Below are positions 1 to 7,525 of a DNA stretch of 24,696 nt, piece by piece. The number at the start of each line of letters is the position of its first letter. Position 1 is the first letter of the stretch. The stretch spans positions 1 to 24,696 of the forward strand of contig NZ_JOAP01000072.1 of assembly GCF_000720475.1 (NCBI RefSeq), given 5' to 3'. The DNA is from Streptomyces aureocirculatus (GTDB lineage: Bacteria; Actinomycetota; Actinomycetes; Streptomycetales; Streptomycetaceae). The notes beneath the pieces were generated by a model, which saw only the letters and a list, made by a program, of their open reading frames with translations, ran no database searches and was not told the origin of the DNA. A program made the position numbers and the translations under genes.

Positions 1-17
1 GCGGTGCGGGGCGGGTG

Positions 18-593
18 TCAGACGTTGACGCCGAAGTCCGACGCGATGCCGCGCAGGCCGCTCGCGTAGCCCTGGCCGACGGCGCGGAACTTCCATTCGG
101 TGCCATGGCGGTAGAGCTCGCCGAAGACCATGGCGGTCTCGGTGGAGGCGTCCTCGGAGAGGTCGTAGCGGGCGATTTCCTGGTTGTCGGCCTGGTTGAC
201 CACGCGGATGAAGGCGTTGCGGACCTGGCCGAAGCTCTGGCCGCGGTTCTCCGCGTCGTGGATGGAGACCGGGAACACAATCTTGGTGATGTTGGCAGGG
301 ACGCCGGCGAGGTTGACCTTGACGGCCTCGTCGTCGCCCTCGCCCTCGCCGGTGAGGTTGTCACCGGTGTGCTCGACGGAGCCGTCGGGGCTCGTGAGGT
401 TGTTGTAGAAGATGAAGTGCTGGTCGTCGACGACCTTGCCGGAGGCGTCGACCAGCAGGGCCGACGCGTCGAGGTCGTAGTCGGTGCCCGTCGTGGTCCG
501 CACGTCCCAGCCCAGGCCGACCAGTACGGCCGTCAGACCCGGCGCCTCCTTGCTCAGTGAAACATTGCCGCCCTTGGACAGGGAAACTCCCAC
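18..593 (-). CDS. terD: TerD family calcium-binding stress protein
   Basis: The 191-residue product matches the TerD fold over its whole length. It opens with [12 protein letters not shown], followed by the acidic YDLDASALL stretch (residues 39-47) that supplies calcium ligands in the family, the [20 protein letters not shown] loop, [19 protein letters not shown], and the C-terminal [12 protein letters not shown] and [15 protein letters not shown] signatures. TerD proteins are cytoplasmic or membrane-associated calcium-binding proteins of tellurite- and stress-response systems; in Streptomyces they are linked to calcium-dependent development. The start is GTG with GGAGG seven bases upstream. 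The length is normal for the family. No other ter gene is visible, but the gene ends near the window edge, so partners could lie to the left. The divergent neighbour is a hydrolase-like gene, and a perfect 20-bp palindrome lies about 40 bp upstream of the start. The family assignment is firm; the exact role is inferred. Confidence 0.95.
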   Translation of the reverse strand: MGVSLSKGGNVSLSKEAPGLTAVLVGLGWDVRTTTGTDYDLDASALLVDASGKVVDDQHFIFYNNLTSPDGSVEHTGDNLTGEGEGDDEAVKVNLAGVPANITKIVFPVSIHDAENRGQSFGQVRNAFIRVVNQADNQEIARYDLSEDASTETAMVFGELYRHGTEWKFRAVGQGYASGLRGIASDFGVNV

Positions 594-631
594 TGCACAC
601 CCTCCGTTGCCATTGTGTCCTGCTCAAGTGT

Positions 632-651
632 GACGCACGCGCGCGTGCGTC
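632..651. promoter_or_regulatory. Perfect 20-bp palindrome upstream of terD
   Basis: GACGCACGCG is followed at once by its exact reverse complement CGCGTGCGTC. A second short palindrome, CGCGTACGCG, overlaps the right edge at 651-660. The site lies about 40 bp upstream of the terD start, where an operator for a dimeric regulator would be expected. No regulator was identified. Operator function is inferred from symmetry and position only. Confidence 0.5.
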
Positions 652-714
652 GCGTACGCGTCGTCCTCCGCAAGGACGCCGGTCACGGCCCCCCGGTTGC
701 TCGCCTTGGGGTAA

Positions 715-736
715 TCCCCGGGACCGCCCCCGGGGA
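715..736. promoter_or_regulatory. Inverted repeat upstream of the hydrolase gene
   Basis: TCCCCGGG and CCCGGGGA form a perfect 8-bp inverted repeat around a 6-nt spacer. It is preceded by GGGGTAATCCCC, which shares the left arm and could form a competing hairpin. It sits about 110 bp upstream of the hydrolase start in the divergent intergenic region. It could be an operator or a 5' UTR structure; the sequence does not say which. Confidence 0.4.
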
Positions 737-844
737 CGCGGGGCGCGCCGCGGTTCTACGGTGGCCCGGCCAGGAGCGGCAGGAGTCGGGGGACTTCTGC
801 GAGGGGGGCTCCTGCCGAGCGGCTATCAGGCCGGAGGTCCGGAC

Positions 845-2347
845 ATGCGATCTTCCCGCAGGCGCTGCATCCACAGTGGGACGAGCGGACGGCTCGCCTC
901 GACCAGCACCGACGACGTCGACGCACTCGTGGCGAGCCTCAAGGACCGGCCGCGGGTGGTCCTGCACTTCCACGGCGGACTCATCGACGACCAGTTGGGG
1001 TTCGCGACCGCCGAGCGCCTCACACCGGTGTACGAGGAGGCGGGCGCCGAGCCCGTGTTCTTCGTCTGGAGCAGCGGTCTCCTCGAGACCCTCATGGGCA
1101 ACCTGCCCCGGATCATCGAGGAGAGCGTCTTCCAGACCCTCCTGCACCGTGTCACGCGCTACGCGGTGGGCGTCGTACTCCCGCAGCCCGGACAGCGCAC
1201 CGCCGGCCCCCTGTCCGCCCCGCCAGCGAAAGCCGTCGCCGCCGAGCTGGCCCTGCTGCGCACCGGACAGGAACCGTACGCCCGCCGGCCGGTGCCCGCC
1301 GATGTGCCGCCGCTCGGCGACAGCGAACGCGTCCGCATCACCGCCGAGCTGTCGGCGGACTCCGAACTCGCCGACCGCAACCGGGAGATCGTGGGCTCGG
1401 TCCTGCGTTCGGCGCCCGGGACGACCGCCGCGCGCGACATCGACGGGGGGCGCGCGGCGGTCGCCACCCTCATGTCACCGGACACGGTGGCCGAACTCGC
1501 CGCGGAGGCGGCGGGAGGCGGCAACCGCCGCGCCCTGGTGACCTCCGCGCTCCTGGTGCGCAGGACGGTGCGTGTGATCGCCGCCGTCGTGAGCCGCTTC
1601 CGGCACCGCACCGACCACGGGCTCTACCCGACCGTGGTCGAGGAGATCCTCCGGGAGTTCTATGTCGCCAATGTGGGCGCCGCCATCTGGGACGCCATGA
1701 AGCGGCAGACGGCCGACACCTTCGCCGAGGCGGCGGAGGTGCGCGCCGGACGCTACTTCCTCGACCGCTTCGGCGCGCTCCTCGCATCCGGCACCCGGCC
1801 CAGGGTGTCCGTCGTCGGCCACAGCGCGGGCGCCGTCCTCATCGGCAACCTCCTCACCGAACTCGCCCGCAGGCGTGCCGACGCCGACGACCCGCTGCCC
1901 GCCGACTTCCGCGTCCGCGACGTCGTGCTCCTCGCACCCGCCTGCACGGTGTCCCACCTGGCACCCGCCGTCCGGTTGCAGGGCGAACTCTTCGACCGGC
2001 TGCGGATGTTCACCATGACCGACGAGGCCGAGCGCGCCGACCAGCTCCTTCCGCCGCTGTACCCGCGGTCGCTGCTCTACTTCGTCTCCGGTGTCCTGGA
2101 GCGCGGCCCCGCGGGGCACTCGGCGCTGGCCCCGATCGCCGGGATGCAGCGCTGGTACACGAACGACGGGGCCTTCGGCGAACAGGACTCCGCGGACCTG
2201 CGGGCGTTCCTCGGGGCCGACGCGCAGCGCACCGTCTGGTCGCCCGTCGACGGTGAACCCGGGCTGAGCTCGGGCGCCCGCTCGCACGCCGCGTTCGACA
2301 ACGACCCCGAGGTCCTCGCAAGCCTCGCCCGGATGCTCGCCGACTGA
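845..2347 (+). CDS. Large alpha/beta-hydrolase-like protein
   Basis: I chose the ATG at 845 because GGAGG lies seven bases upstream and the coding character begins there; the frame is open further upstream but looks non-coding. The 500-residue product has an early strand with HFHGG (residues 41-45), the position of an oxyanion-type HGG motif. It also has a classical nucleophile elbow, VVGHSAGAVLIGNLL, with Ser327 as the likely nucleophile. VVLLAPACTVSHLAP follows, as expected for a hydrolase-fold strand and turn. About 280 residues separate HGG from the elbow, much more than in simple lipases, so a helical insert is likely. No signal peptide or membrane segment is evident, so it is probably cytoplasmic. 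A caspase-fold gene follows after 69 bp on the same strand, suggesting co-transcription and a shared role. Substrate unknown; esterase, lipase or peptidase are all possible. Confidence 0.8.
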   Translation: MRSSRRRCIHSGTSGRLASTSTDDVDALVASLKDRPRVVLHFHGGLIDDQLGFATAERLTPVYEEAGAEPVFFVWSSGLLETLMGNLPRIIEESVFQTLLHRVTRYAVGVVLPQPGQRTAGPLSAPPAKAVAAELALLRTGQEPYARRPVPADVPPLGDSERVRITAELSADSELADRNREIVGSVLRSAPGTTAARDIDGGRAAVATLMSPDTVAELAAEAAGGGNRRALVTSALLVRRTVRVIAAVVSRFRHRTDHGLYPTVVEEILREFYVANVGAAIWDAMKRQTADTFAEAAEVRAGRYFLDRFGALLASGTRPRVSVVGHSAGAVLIGNLLTELARRRADADDPLPADFRVRDVVLLAPACTVSHLAPAVRLQGELFDRLRMFTMTDEAERADQLLPPLYPRSLLYFVSGVLERGPAGHSALAPIAGMQRWYTNDGAFGEQDSADLRAFLGADAQRTVWSPVDGEPGLSSGARSHAAFDNDPEVLASLARMLAD

Positions 2348-2416
2348 CGGAGTCGGCACGGAAGGACCCGCACGGCCGCACCCGGCCGCCGCCGGGCCCA
2401 CAAAGGGGGAAGCCCG

Positions 2417-2965
2417 ATGAACGACCTGCACCACGCCGTGGTCGTCGGCATCAACCGCTACCCGGCGATCACCGACCTGCGAGGCGCCCGCGGGGACGCC
2501 GATCACGCCCTGTACCGGACCAACACAGCCGCCCGCGCCGCCGTCGAGGGCGACGCGGCCGCCTGGCCCGGCACCCGCCTGTACGTCTCCCTGGCGGGAC
2601 ACGGCACCGCCCCGTTCGGCGGCGACGCAGCGCTGCTGGTGGGCCGCGGGGTGCGGACGACCTGGCCGGAGGCGGAGCGGCGGTCCGCACCGGCGGTCCG
2701 CGGGGGACCCGGTACGCGGGGCGTGGGGGAGCACACGTCCGGGTCCCCGCCACCGGCCGCCGACGCCGCGAGCCGCGTCCAGGCATACGTACGGGAGATC
2801 GCGGGCCTCACGGGAGAGCCCGTCGGCGAGATCCCGCGGAACGTGTCGCGGGACGAGCTGTGCCGCAGGACGGGGCTGCCGCACAGGCCGGTCGAGCGGG
2901 CGGTCGAGCAACTGCGGAAGGCGGAGCCGGAGCCGGGGCGGGCCCGCGGGCCCGGGCCGGAGTGA
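2417..2965 (+). CDS. Caspase-fold (peptidase C14) remnant lacking the catalytic Cys region
   Basis: The 182-residue frame has an ATG with an AAGGGGGA ribosome site. Residues 6-28 (HAVVVGINRYP, then LRGARGDAD) match the first strand and helix of bacterial caspase-like proteins. Residues 32-76 contain RLYVSLAGHGTAP, which matches the strand and loop bearing the catalytic histidine (His62). About fifty residues normally found between these blocks are absent. After GGDAALLVG the protein switches to a low-complexity stretch, and no strand with the catalytic cysteine (DCC- or DSC-type motif) appears. The C-terminal ~70 residues include SRDELCRRTGLPHRPVERAVEQLRK, which reads like a small helix-turn-helix. 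It therefore looks like a gene shortened by internal in-frame deletions, or a degenerate non-proteolytic derivative. The hydrolase gene just upstream is its probable partner. The caspase match is fairly secure; whether the shortened protein functions is unknown. Confidence 0.65.
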   Translation: MNDLHHAVVVGINRYPAITDLRGARGDADHALYRTNTAARAAVEGDAAAWPGTRLYVSLAGHGTAPFGGDAALLVGRGVRTTWPEAERRSAPAVRGGPGTRGVGEHTSGSPPPAADAASRVQAYVREIAGLTGEPVGEIPRNVSRDELCRRTGLPHRPVERAVEQLRKAEPEPGRARGPGPE

Positions 2966-3039
2966 GAGCACCCCGGGCCGGGGGGAACGGGGGTTCGCCC
3001 GGCCCGCGGGGAGCTCGGGTCCCCCCCTCGACGTGCTGA

Positions 3040-3063
3040 GGCCGCACCGCTGCCGGTGCGGCC
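3040..3063. terminator. Hairpin terminator after the caspase remnant
   Basis: GGCCGCACCG and CGGTGCGGCC form a perfect 10-bp stem with a CTGC loop, about 75 bp after the preceding stop codon. There is no U-tract, which is usual for streptomycete terminators. It could act for either strand. Confidence 0.65.
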
Positions 3064-3152
3064 GAGACCGCGGGGCGGGGCGTGGCCCGCACGAGAAGCC
3101 CGCACAAGAAGCGGGCCCACGGGTGGTCCTGCCCACAGGTGGTCCTTGGGCA

Positions 3153-3253
3153 CCCCGTCCAGGGCTTGAGCGACCGCTGTGGTGGTGGCCGCGACAGCCG
3201 GCGCGTTCGCTCAACCAGGGGAGTTCCCCCTCCTCCCCGCATCCTGGACGGGG
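3153..3253. repeat. Nested inverted repeat in non-coding DNA
   Basis: The outer arms are CCCCGTCCAGG (3153-3163) and CCTGGACGGGG (3243-3253). The inner arms are TTGAGCGA (3166-3173) and TCGCTCAA (3207-3214). Both pairs are exact and correctly nested, two bases apart on the left and 28 bases apart on the right. It could be a structured transcript end or the remains of a small mobile element; no transposase or target-site duplication is seen. Confidence 0.45.
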
Positions 3254-3314
3254 CACGTCCCATCGTGACGGGCGGGCGTCACCGCGGCGTCACGCCTTCC
3301 GGGGGGCGTGCCGG

Positions 3315-4166
3315 TCAGACCAGCGCATGGCGCAGCATCGTCGAGAACTGGCCCGACGGCTCCACGCCGAGTTCCCTGAGCAGCAGCTCGCGGAACGTCT
3401 CGTACTGCCGTACCGCCTCCGTCAGGTTGTGCTCGGCGAGGTGCACGGACACGACGGCGCGGTGGGCGCTCTCGCGCAGCGGGTCGACGCGGGTGCTCTC
3501 CAGGGCGGCCTCCAGGGCGGGCGCGTACTGCCCGCGGGCGACGAGCCGAGCCGACAGCGCCTCCAGGGCGTGCAGCCGCAGTTGATGCAGCCGCTCCCGC
3601 TCGAAGGACACCCAGTCCTGCTGCCAGTCGGGCAGCAGCTCACGCGCGCACAGAAGGGTCTGGTAGATCGCCAGCACTCGGGCCCGCGTCGTCGGCGGGG
3701 ATTCGGCGGACAGGGCCTGGTGCGCGGCCGAGATGAGGTCCTGGGTGTCCACGCGTACCCGGTCGCTGAGCGACAGCGTCCCGGCACGGTCGTCGCTGAT
3801 CGCCGAACCCGCGCCGTTCAGGCGCCACATGGCGGTGCGCAGGCTGGCGCGGGCGCGCGTCTCGGTGACGTCGGGCCACAGCGTGCCGGCGAGTTCGGAG
3901 CGTGTCGCGGCACCGCACAGCGCGAGCCGCGCGAGTACCTGCTGTCCGCTCGCGGGCACCTCGAGCTGTTCGGCGGTGCCGGCGTCGAGGCAGCCGGGGT
4001 TGTCCGGGCAGTCGGCGGAGCAGGGCCCCCGTGGGCCCGCGCTGCCGCCGCCCGGTGGCCCGCAGGCGGTCTCGGCGCTCTGCCTGCTCAGAGAGAGACC
4101 GCCGAGCAGCCGCAGCCGCAGCACCGGCCGTTCGTCGCCGGCCTTGCCCTGGATGATGCAGACCAT
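3315..4166 (-). CDS. SARP/AfsR-like transcriptional regulator (winged helix + BTAD)
   Basis: The 283-residue product begins at an ATG with GGGAGG nearby. Residues ~15-125 form an OmpR-type winged helix typical of SARPs: LRLRLLGGLSL, then VPASGQQVLARLAL, ELAGTLWPDVTETRARASLRTAMWRL, and LSLSDRVRVDTQDL. Residues ~135-283 are the bacterial transcriptional activation domain of TPR-like helices, ending in AVRQYETFRELLLRELGVEPS. SARPs activate secondary-metabolite or developmental genes by binding direct repeats near -35 regions. The oddity is an insert of ~35 residues after the first strand that carries Cys35, Cys49, Cys53 and Cys59 in a Gly/Pro-rich setting, suggestive of metal or redox sensing. 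I saw no TTA codon, so direct bldA control of this gene is unlikely. The LAL gene upstream lies on the same strand with 148 bp between them. Family assignment is secure; targets are unknown. Confidence 0.9.
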   Translation of the reverse strand: MVCIIQGKAGDERPVLRLRLLGGLSLSRQSAETACGPPGGGSAGPRGPCSADCPDNPGCLDAGTAEQLEVPASGQQVLARLALCGAATRSELAGTLWPDVTETRARASLRTAMWRLNGAGSAISDDRAGTLSLSDRVRVDTQDLISAAHQALSAESPPTTRARVLAIYQTLLCARELLPDWQQDWVSFERERLHQLRLHALEALSARLVARGQYAPALEAALESTRVDPLRESAHRAVVSVHLAEHNLTEAVRQYETFRELLLRELGVEPSGQFSTMLRHALV

Positions 4167-4254
4167 CGGGCCACCTCCCGTGGGCTCCCGCGTTCGCCCT
4201 GCCCTACCCGCACGAAGGTAGGAGGAGAGCGGCCCGCGCGCCTCCGGGACCGTG

Positions 4255-4270
4255 CCGGGGTTTACCCCGG
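4255..4270. terminator. Hairpin between the LAL and SARP-like genes
   Basis: CCGGGG and CCCCGG arms flank a TTTA loop; the central GGGGT/ACCCC can also pair. It lies about 45 bp past the LAL stop and about 90 bp before the SARP-like start, so it probably ends the LAL transcript. An operator for the downstream gene is an alternative. Confidence 0.5.
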
Positions 4271-4314
4271 TGCCCGCTCAGCGGCGCCGTCGGCGACGTC
4301 GCGTGCGATCGCGC

Positions 4315-7158
4315 TCACCCCGCCGACGGCGACGTCGAGTGCGGTGCGAGGCGCCGCACGAGCCCGATCCGGGAGCTGATGCCGAGCTTCGCGTAGGTGT
4401 GGCCCAGGTGGTACTCGATGGTCTTGACGCTCAGCGCGAGCGTGGTGGCGATCTGGCGGTTGGTGAGGCCCTGCGCAGCGAGGCGCGCGACCGCGAGTTC
4501 CTGCGGGGTGAGCGCCCCGTCCAGACCGTCGTCCGCGATGTCCCGGTCCCGTTCGTCGGCCGGCAGGTCCGGTGCGGCGCGGCCGCAGGCGGTCAGTTCC
4601 CGCACGCACCGCGCCCGGTAGGGCTGCGCGCCGAGTTCCGTCAGCGTGGTGTACGCGGCCTGCAACTGGGCGATCGCCAGGGACCTGCGGCCGATGCGGC
4701 GCAGGAACGCGCCGTGGTCGAGCTCCACGCGGGCCCGTCCGAACGGCAGCGGCACCTGCGCGGCGTGGTCCTGTGCCCGGGCGAACGCGGCCTGCGCGCG
4801 CTGCGTGTGACGTTGCGCGGCGGCCAGATTGCCCCGGACCCGGGCGGCCGCCGCGAGCGACGTGTGCCGGCCCCGCGCCCGCGCCCGCTCCTCGAACGGG
4901 GCGAGCACCGCATCCGCCTCGCCGAGCTCGCCCAACTGGACAAGGGCGTCGGCGAGCAGCGGCTGCCAGTCCACCACACCCGGCTCGTTCACCCCGTCCT
5001 GCTCGGCGAACCCCAGCAGCGGACGGAGCGCCTCCACGACCTCCCGCGGCTCACCGCGGGCCTCCGCGAGGCACCCCCGCGCGCACACCGCGTACGCGAA
5101 GGCGACGGGTGTCTCGGTGCCGCCGGGCACGTCGAGCGCGGTCCGCAGATGCTCCGCGGCGCGCTCCCACGCGCCGCGCGCGGACAGGATCTGGGCGGCG
5201 ACGCCGTGCGTGACCGGCTTGAGCCACGACTGATCGGTGTCGTCGGCGACGGAGGCGGCCGACTCGGCGTGGATCAGCGCCTCGTCCCACTCCCCCAGCC
5301 GGTGCATGCTCTGGGCGAGCGCGGAGGCGGAGAGCAGCCGCAACGGCACCGTCGTCGTGCGGCAGTTGGCGACGGCACCGAGGAGATCCCTGCGCGCCCC
5401 GTGCAGATCGTCCGACCACAGCCGCAACTGCCCACGCGCGAGCAGCAGATCAATGCTCTTCAGCGGCACGACCATGGGCTCTGGCAGGTCGGCCGCGAGC
5501 GCGATGCCGTCCTTGGCGCGGCCGCTCAGGCCAAGGGCGATGAGGTGGTTGAAGCGCAGCATGCGGCTCGGGCCCTGCGCGGTGGACAGGCGCTGCGCCC
5601 GCTCGGCCCACTGCGCGGCCACAGCCGCGCGCCCGCGCATCACGGCGGCGTAGCTCAACTGCTCCGCCGCGCGCGCCGCGAGAGACGGATCGCGCTCCCG
5701 GTCGCACTGCTCCCAGGCGTCCGCGAGGAGCGTGCAGGCCTCCTCCGTACGGCCCTGCACCCGTGCCACATAGCCGCGTACGTAACCGCGCAGCGCGGGG
5801 TCCGAGCCGTCGGGGAGCCCGCCCGCGAGCTCGGCGGCGTCCTGGACCCGGCCGTCGAGCAGCAGCGCCTCCACGGCCTCGACGGCGAGGCGGTCCCGCT
5901 CCCGCGGGCTTGTGGCCGCGCGCGACGCGTGCCGCAGATGGGTGCCCGCGACGGCCCACTGGCCGGTGGCGGCCTCGCGGCGCGCGCAGGCCGCGAGGGC
6001 CTCGGCCAACTGTTCGTCGGGCCCGGTGGCGGCGAGCACACGGTGGCGCAGCCGGGTGTACTCGTCGTCGACCAGTTCGGCGGCCCGGGTGTGCAGGGCG
6101 GCACGCTGGGCGGGGCCGATGTCCTGATAGACCGCCGCGTGCACCAGCGGGTGCGGGAAGGCGACCTCGGGGGCGACCCCGGCGGGCGTCTCCCGCAGCA
6201 GGCCGGCCCGCACGGCCCGTTCGAGGGCGGGCAACGGCTGGGCCACGCGGGCGAGCCGGGCGGCGCTGCCGAGCCGGCAGGAGAGCCCGAGCACGCTCAC
6301 CGCCTGCACCAGGCGCTGCGTGCTCGGCCCGCACCCGGCGAGGTTGGCGAGTACCAGCATGGCGTACGAACGCGGCGCGGGCAGCGGCGTCGTCACGTCG
6401 AGCAGCACGGCGGACGGCACCTGGTCGAGCAGGGCGCGGGCGTGCAGCGGGTTGCCGTGGGTGTGGTCGTGCAGGCGCAGCGACGCGGAGTGGGGAAGGC
6501 GGGCCACGCCGAGGCGGGTGCTGAGGGCGGACAGCTCGCGGGGGGTGAGTCCGTCGAGGGCGAGGCGGCGGGTGCGGGCGTCGGTGAGCAGCCTGCGCAG
6601 CCCCTCCGGCAGCTCCGGCACCTGCGGATCGCGCAGCGCGACGATCGCGAGGACCCGGTCGTGGCGCAGCCTGCGCAGCGCGAACGTGAGCGCGTTCAGG
6701 GACTCGGGGTCCGCCCAGTGCGCGTCGTCCACGACCAGGACCACGGGCCCCTTGCCCTGCACCTCGCTCAGCAGGTCGAGGAGGCCGAAGCCGGCGGCGA
6801 GCGGCGGCAGGTTCGCGTGCAGCGACTGCGGTACGCGGACGAGCCCGGCCAGGGTCTCGGGCACCGGCAGCGGGCTCTGCCCGACGAGCTGGGCGAGCAC
6901 CCCGCACGGCAGCGCGCTCTCGTTCTCCTCGCCGCTGGCGTGCAGCACACAGGTGCCGTGCACCGAGTCCAGGAACCGGCGCACGAGTGCCGTCTTGCCG
7001 ATGCCGCCGGGCCCTTCGAGCAGGACGAGGCGGGGTGTGCCCGTGCACACGTCCGCGAAGTCCCGCTGCAGCGCCGCCAGTTCACGGGTGCGGCCGCAGA
7101 ACGCGTCCGTGGGCGCGGGGGAGTGGAAGAGGTCGTGTCGCTCGTCCTCCGGTGTCAT
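4315..7158 (-). CDS. LAL-type LuxR-family transcriptional regulator (AAA ATPase + TPR-like + HTH)
   Basis: The 947-residue product has the three-part plan of large ATP-binding LuxR regulators. An N-terminal AAA/NB-ARC-like ATPase has the Walker A motif EGPGGIGKTAL (residues ~49-58) and Walker B VVLVVDDAHWAD (~139-150). A long alpha-helical, TPR-like middle follows. A C-terminal LuxR helix-turn-helix carries LTPQELAVARLAAQGLTNRQ, IATTLALSVKTIEYHL and YAKLGISSRIGLVRRL (~880-940). Such proteins are cytoplasmic, ATP-dependent activators, many of them pathway-specific. I chose the ATG opening MTPEDERHDLF because the ATPase domain starts soon after. The frame stays open to an ATG at 7275, and the ribosome site is weak for both, so the start is uncertain. 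No TTA codon was seen. A small gene lies upstream and the SARP-like gene downstream, both on the same strand. Confidence 0.92.
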   Translation of the reverse strand: MTPEDERHDLFHSPAPTDAFCGRTRELAALQRDFADVCTGTPRLVLLEGPGGIGKTALVRRFLDSVHGTCVLHASGEENESALPCGVLAQLVGQSPLPVPETLAGLVRVPQSLHANLPPLAAGFGLLDLLSEVQGKGPVVLVVDDAHWADPESLNALTFALRRLRHDRVLAIVALRDPQVPELPEGLRRLLTDARTRRLALDGLTPRELSALSTRLGVARLPHSASLRLHDHTHGNPLHARALLDQVPSAVLLDVTTPLPAPRSYAMLVLANLAGCGPSTQRLVQAVSVLGLSCRLGSAARLARVAQPLPALERAVRAGLLRETPAGVAPEVAFPHPLVHAAVYQDIGPAQRAALHTRAAELVDDEYTRLRHRVLAATGPDEQLAEALAACARREAATGQWAVAGTHLRHASRAATSPRERDRLAVEAVEALLLDGRVQDAAELAGGLPDGSDPALRGYVRGYVARVQGRTEEACTLLADAWEQCDRERDPSLAARAAEQLSYAAVMRGRAAVAAQWAERAQRLSTAQGPSRMLRFNHLIALGLSGRAKDGIALAADLPEPMVVPLKSIDLLLARGQLRLWSDDLHGARRDLLGAVANCRTTTVPLRLLSASALAQSMHRLGEWDEALIHAESAASVADDTDQSWLKPVTHGVAAQILSARGAWERAAEHLRTALDVPGGTETPVAFAYAVCARGCLAEARGEPREVVEALRPLLGFAEQDGVNEPGVVDWQPLLADALVQLGELGEADAVLAPFEERARARGRHTSLAAAARVRGNLAAAQRHTQRAQAAFARAQDHAAQVPLPFGRARVELDHGAFLRRIGRRSLAIAQLQAAYTTLTELGAQPYRARCVRELTACGRAAPDLPADERDRDIADDGLDGALTPQELAVARLAAQGLTNRQIATTLALSVKTIEYHLGHTYAKLGISSRIGLVRRLAPHSTSPSAG

Positions 7159-7327
7159 CGCCGCCCCCGCGCGTCGGCACCCGCCGCGGATGACCGGAAT
7201 GAGCCGGTGACCCGTGCCGGACGCATGGAACATGGCCAGGACACCACGATGCTGGGCGACCCGCGTCCCGCACAAGGCGAATTCCGCCCTCCGCCCGCGC
7301 CTGTCGGCCGGGGTGGCGCATTCGGTG

Positions 7328-7525
7328 TCAGAGCGGCGTGCGGTCGGCGCCCGGCGGCTCCGGGCGCGGGGGCACTTCCGGGCGCGCGCCGTCCTTGAGC
7401 GGTGGTTCGAGCAGCGAGAGGAGCTCTAGCCAGCCGTGGAACGGCTGCGGGCTCGCGCAGCTCTCGGACGCGACGCTCCCGCACACACGATCCTGGTCGA
7501 GGTACACCTCGATGACGTAGCGCAC
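7328..7525 (-). CDS. Small conserved-looking protein, 65 residues
   Basis: A GTG start preceded by GGGAGG opens a 65-residue frame. The first half looks like a real folded unit: an amphipathic strand RYVIEVYLDQDRVCGSV, then FHGWLELLSLLE, a Trp-containing hydrophobic helix. The last ~20 residues are Pro/Arg/Glu-rich and probably disordered. There is no signal peptide. I recall short actinomycete proteins with this strand plus F-x-GWLELL layout but no assigned function, so I give none. It lies about 170 bp upstream of the LAL regulator on the same strand and is divergent from the amidohydrolase gene. The strong ribosome site and residue bias favour a real gene. It could be a cofactor or leader protein for the regulator, but that is a guess. 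Confidence 0.6.
   Translation of the reverse strand: MRYVIEVYLDQDRVCGSVASESCASPQPFHGWLELLSLLEPPLKDGARPEVPPRPEPPGADRTPL

Larger units (their letters stand above)
2966..3314. other. Non-coding interval with several hairpins
   Basis: I see no credible gene in these ~350 bases between the caspase remnant and the convergent SARP-like gene. The interval holds a strong 10-bp-stem hairpin (3040-3063), a smaller hairpin with GCCCGC/GCGGGC arms (3098-3116), and a nested inverted repeat (3153-3253). Next to the SARP-gene stop there is a cluster of GCGTCAC/GTGACG repeats (about 3264-3297). Much of this probably serves termination from both sides. The nested repeat is not obviously explained by termination. 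Confidence 0.5.

Noticed and set aside
557..844. Upstream in-frame extension of the hydrolase gene to position 557
   Set aside because: The extension is Arg/Gly-rich non-coding-like sequence that overlaps the terD start and both palindromes. ATG 845 has the correct ribosome site.
3153..3253. Nested inverted repeat considered as an insertion sequence
   Set aside because: The interval is only 101 bp, with no transposase and no target-site duplication.
1475..3256. 593-codon minus-strand frame spanning hydrolase and caspase remnant
   Set aside because: It crosses two oppositely oriented coding regions and a terminator hairpin and has no domain signal.
4252..7398. Open frame of 1048 codons on the plus strand opposite the LAL regulator
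   Set aside because: It mirrors the coding strand codon for codon, is rich in Gly, Arg, Gln and His without domains, and results from high third-position GC. The LAL motifs on the other strand are unambiguous.
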